Shown here: positions 62,274 through 64,000 of the stretch, in pieces | How the letters are laid out: the number at the start of each line of letters is the position of its first letter | How positions within the stretch are numbered: the stretch's first letter is position 1 | Source: Paenibacillus albus | GTDB taxonomy: Bacteria > Bacillota > Bacilli > Paenibacillales > Paenibacillaceae | DNA length: 64,000 nt | Direction: 5' to 3' | NCBI RefSeq assembly: GCF_003952225.1 | Contig: NZ_CP034437.1 | Location: forward strand, 3,401,001 to 3,465,000 | Position numbers and translations under genes: made by a program | The notes under the pieces: model-generated | Seen by the model: the letters and a program-made list of their open reading frames with translations, nothing else | Databases searched by the model: none | Told to the model about the DNA's origin: nothing

Positions 62274-63047
62274 ATGGATACTTCAATCGGTGGTCGGATC
62301 GCAATTGTTACGGGTGCAAGTCGAAGAGCGGGAATCGGAGCTGCAGTGTGCAGGGAGTTGGCAGCTAGAGGTGCAGATATATTTTTTACACACTGGGATA
62401 ACTATGATCAACAAATGCCATGGGGAAGTAATCGCGCAGAATCAGAGCAGCTTCAAGAGGAAATACGCTCATTGGGCGTTCGCTGTGAACACCTTCAATT
62501 AGATCTGTCCATACCAGCAAACACAGCGGAATTATTGAATCGCGTCAATCAGTGTTTAGGCGAGCCATCGATTCTTGTGAACAATGCTTGTTACTCCTTA
62601 AATGATGATTTCACTACGATCACTTCAGAGTCGTTAGATGCTCATTATGCCATTAATGTAAGGGCGGTCGTTTTACTGAGTGTGGAATTCGCGAAACGAT
62701 TTAGCAAATTATCCGGTGGCCGAATCATCAATATGACATCGGGTCAATCGCTTGGTCCAATGGTCGGTGAAATTTCATATGCCACGACAAAAGGAGCTGT
62801 TGATTCGTTCACGCGCACTTTTGCAGGGGAGGTTGGCTCCAAGGGAATTACAGTCAATGCTGTGAATCCCGGACCAACTGACACCGGATGGATGACCGAC
62901 GAGCTCCGATTGCAGCTTTCTAGTCAGTTTACGGCCGGCAGAGTAGGAATGCCCAAGGATGCTGCTCAATTAGTTGCATTCTTAGCCTCGGATAATTCCC
63001 AGTGGATCACGGGCCAAGTGCTGCATTCAACGGGGGGATTCCATTAA
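62274..63047 (+). CDS. SDR family oxidoreductase (FabG-like)
   Basis: 257-aa short-chain dehydrogenase. Cofactor motif TGASRRAGIGAAV (about residues 14-26), NNAC in ILVNNACY, catalytic Ser in NMTSGQS and YATTK (YxxxK), then NAVNPGPTDTGWM. The inserted AG in the TGxxxGxG motif is seen in some SDR subgroups. Substrate unknown. Convergent with the MerR gene; no clear terminator between them (1-bp gap). Confidence 0.88.
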   Translation: MDTSIGGRIAIVTGASRRAGIGAAVCRELAARGADIFFTHWDNYDQQMPWGSNRAESEQLQEEIRSLGVRCEHLQLDLSIPANTAELLNRVNQCLGEPSILVNNACYSLNDDFTTITSESLDAHYAINVRAVVLLSVEFAKRFSKLSGGRIINMTSGQSLGPMVGEISYATTKGAVDSFTRTFAGEVGSKGITVNAVNPGPTDTGWMTDELRLQLSSQFTAGRVGMPKDAAQLVAFLASDNSQWITGQVLHSTGGFH

Positions 63048-63461
63048 TCAGTCCGCATCAGTATTATATACTTCTGCCAGCATGGCTTGAGCTTTAATAG
63101 GATCCTTAATCAAAGTCTTCCTGTAATCAAGCATCCAGTTAAGTGTCACGAGCATCTGATCATATTCATCCTTCTTACGCTCGATCTCCATCATTTTCTG
63201 AGAAATCCATTCTATTATTTCTTGATTGGTCCGTGCATTCGAATCATGCTCTTGGAGAATCGTCTTCAGTTCAGCCAGAGAGCAGCCGATGCCTTGAAAC
63301 TTCTTGATTAGCTTCAAACGCGCGATTGCTTCGTCCGAGTAGTTGCGGTAGTTATTCTTCTCCCTATGGATATGCCTACTGTCGAGCAAGCCTTCTTTTT
63401 CATAAAATCGTATCGTATGAGCAGTCAAACCCATCTTGTCAGCTAATTCTTGAATTTTCAT
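63048..63461 (-). CDS. MerR family transcriptional regulator
   Basis: 137-aa regulator with an N-terminal MerR winged helix (MKIQELADKMGLTAHTIRFYEKEGLL, residues 1-26) and a C-terminal coiled-coil dimer helix (about 78-118). It has no cysteine cluster typical of metal sensors, so it belongs with the AdhR/YyaN-like group that senses electrophiles or other stress. GAAGGAG precedes the ATG on the minus strand. Divergent from the oxidoreductase at 63557. Confidence 0.9.
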   Translation of the reverse strand: MKIQELADKMGLTAHTIRFYEKEGLLDSRHIHREKNNYRNYSDEAIARLKLIKKFQGIGCSLAELKTILQEHDSNARTNQEIIEWISQKMMEIERKKDEYDQMLVTLNWMLDYRKTLIKDPIKAQAMLAEVYNTDAD

Positions 63462-63483
63462 TATAATTACTCCTTCAAAATGC

Positions 63484-63514
63484 TTGCCTTAGAGTTCACT
63501 TCATAGTTTAGACT
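63484..63514 (+). promoter_or_regulatory. MerR-type promoter with 19-bp spacer
   Basis: TTGCCT, 19-bp spacer, TAGACT. The long spacer holds TTAGAGTTCACTT and is the hallmark of MerR-activated promoters. It drives the plus-strand oxidoreductase. Confidence 0.65.
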
Positions 63515-63556
63515 TGAACTGTAAGCTTCGTCAAATGCAAAAGGAGGAGCAAAAAA

Positions 63557-64000
63557 ATGCGTCTATTCGTTACAGGAGCAGCAGGTTATATAGGTACAGC
63601 AGTTGTTCGCGAACTTATCCATGCAGGTCATCAGGTGGTTGGTCTTACCCGTTCAGAAAGTGGTGCCGACATCTTGCAGGGATTAGGGGCTGATGTCCAG
63701 CGAGGAGTTCTTGAAGATTTGGATTGCCTTCGCAGCAGTGCAGCCGCTTCGGACGGCGTCATTCATCTGGCGTTTAATCACGATTTCTCTGACTTCGCTG
63801 GATCGCTCGCAACAGATCTTCGCGCCATCGAGGCGATAGGAGCGGGTCTTGAGGGTTCTGGAAAGCCGCTCGTGATTACAGCTCATGCAAATGGCCAAGC
63901 ATCGGAGGCAGCGGCATTCGCGTTTGCTGAGCGAGGCGTGCGGTCGTCGGTCGTTTCCCTTGCACCCTCCGTGCATGGAGTAGGAGATAAAGGTTTTGTT
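63557..64000 (+). CDS. NAD(P)-binding SDR/epimerase-like protein (3' end outside window)
   Basis: First 148 residues of an extended (atypical) SDR. The Rossmann motif TGAAGYIGTAVVREL (about residues 6-20) and HLAFNHDFSD are visible. Open to the window end. AAGGAGGAGC precedes the ATG. It lies behind a MerR-type promoter and is divergent from that regulator, so it is its likely target. Relatives are often annotated as NAD-dependent epimerase/dehydratase; substrate unknown. Confidence 0.85.
   Translation, partial: MRLFVTGAAGYIGTAVVRELIHAGHQVVGLTRSESGADILQGLGADVQRGVLEDLDCLRSSAAASDGVIHLAFNHDFSDFAGSLATDLRAIEAIGAGLEGSGKPLVITAHANGQASEAAAFAFAERGVRSSVVSLAPSVHGVGDKGFV

Overview
The window looks like chromosomal DNA of a spore-forming Firmicute, most likely Paenibacillus or a close relative. 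The grounds are the gene order rimO-pgsA-cinA-recA-recX-rny-ymdB-spoVS...miaB-ricA, a SpoVS gene behind a SigH-type promoter, strong Bacillus-type ribosome binding sites with frequent GTG/TTG starts, a Gram-positive LexA box at recA, and moderately high GC for a Firmicute. The species assignment is inference; no rRNA or tRNA genes were seen.

Layout. 1-14.9 kb: conserved core block for tRNA/ribosome modification (RimO, MiaB), phospholipid synthesis (PgsA), recombination (RecA, RecX), RNA decay (RNase Y, RicA), YmdB, SpoVS, an M19 dipeptidase, and a 2-oxoacid:ferredoxin oxidoreductase pair beside a PduL-type phosphotransacylase. 14.9-21.1 kb: MFS exporter, signal peptidase I, small secreted or cytosolic proteins, a rhodanese, a lipoprotein and a copper P-type ATPase. 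21.1-27.1 kb: a cobalamin riboswitch leading a corrinoid uptake and salvage run (btuFCD, cobT, cobU, cobS). 27.1-32.0 kb: a frameshifted nitronate monooxygenase, an AadA-like nucleotidyltransferase, HrpB helicase and a DUF1294 protein. 32.0-38.3 kb: an intact HelD with a structured leader and a tandem hairpin-repeat array behind it, a second AadA-like protein, DUF3900, DUF2809 and a benzil-reductase-like SDR. 38.4-46.5 kb: an OmpR-type two-component system, threonine synthase divergent from a LysR regulator, an azoreductase and a second, frameshifted HelD. 46.5-57.2 kb: an accessory stretch (GNAT, VTT protein, two Nudix hydrolases around an ABC exporter pair, DUF2306, methyltransferase) that includes several decayed genes. 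57.3-62.2 kb: a gluconate cluster (6-phosphogluconate dehydrogenase, GntR, GntP, GntK) with two GntR-type operators. 62.2-64 kb: an SDR, a MerR regulator and a divergent NAD(P)-binding protein cut by the window end.

How the genes work together. Ferredoxin oxidoreductase plus PduL could turn 2-oxoacids into acyl-phosphates. The B12 riboswitch probably shuts off uptake and nucleotide-loop assembly when cobalamin is plentiful. GntR with its two operators should make gluconate use inducible. The least ordinary signals are: (i) the tandem 51/52-bp array behind helD, each unit carrying two inverted repeats with a compensatory change; (ii) mutually exclusive helices in the helD leader; (iii) at least four broken genes. 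Two of the breaks are single-base losses at GGGG runs, and two are in-frame TAA codons that are each followed by GAC. Assembly error should be excluded before these are read biologically.
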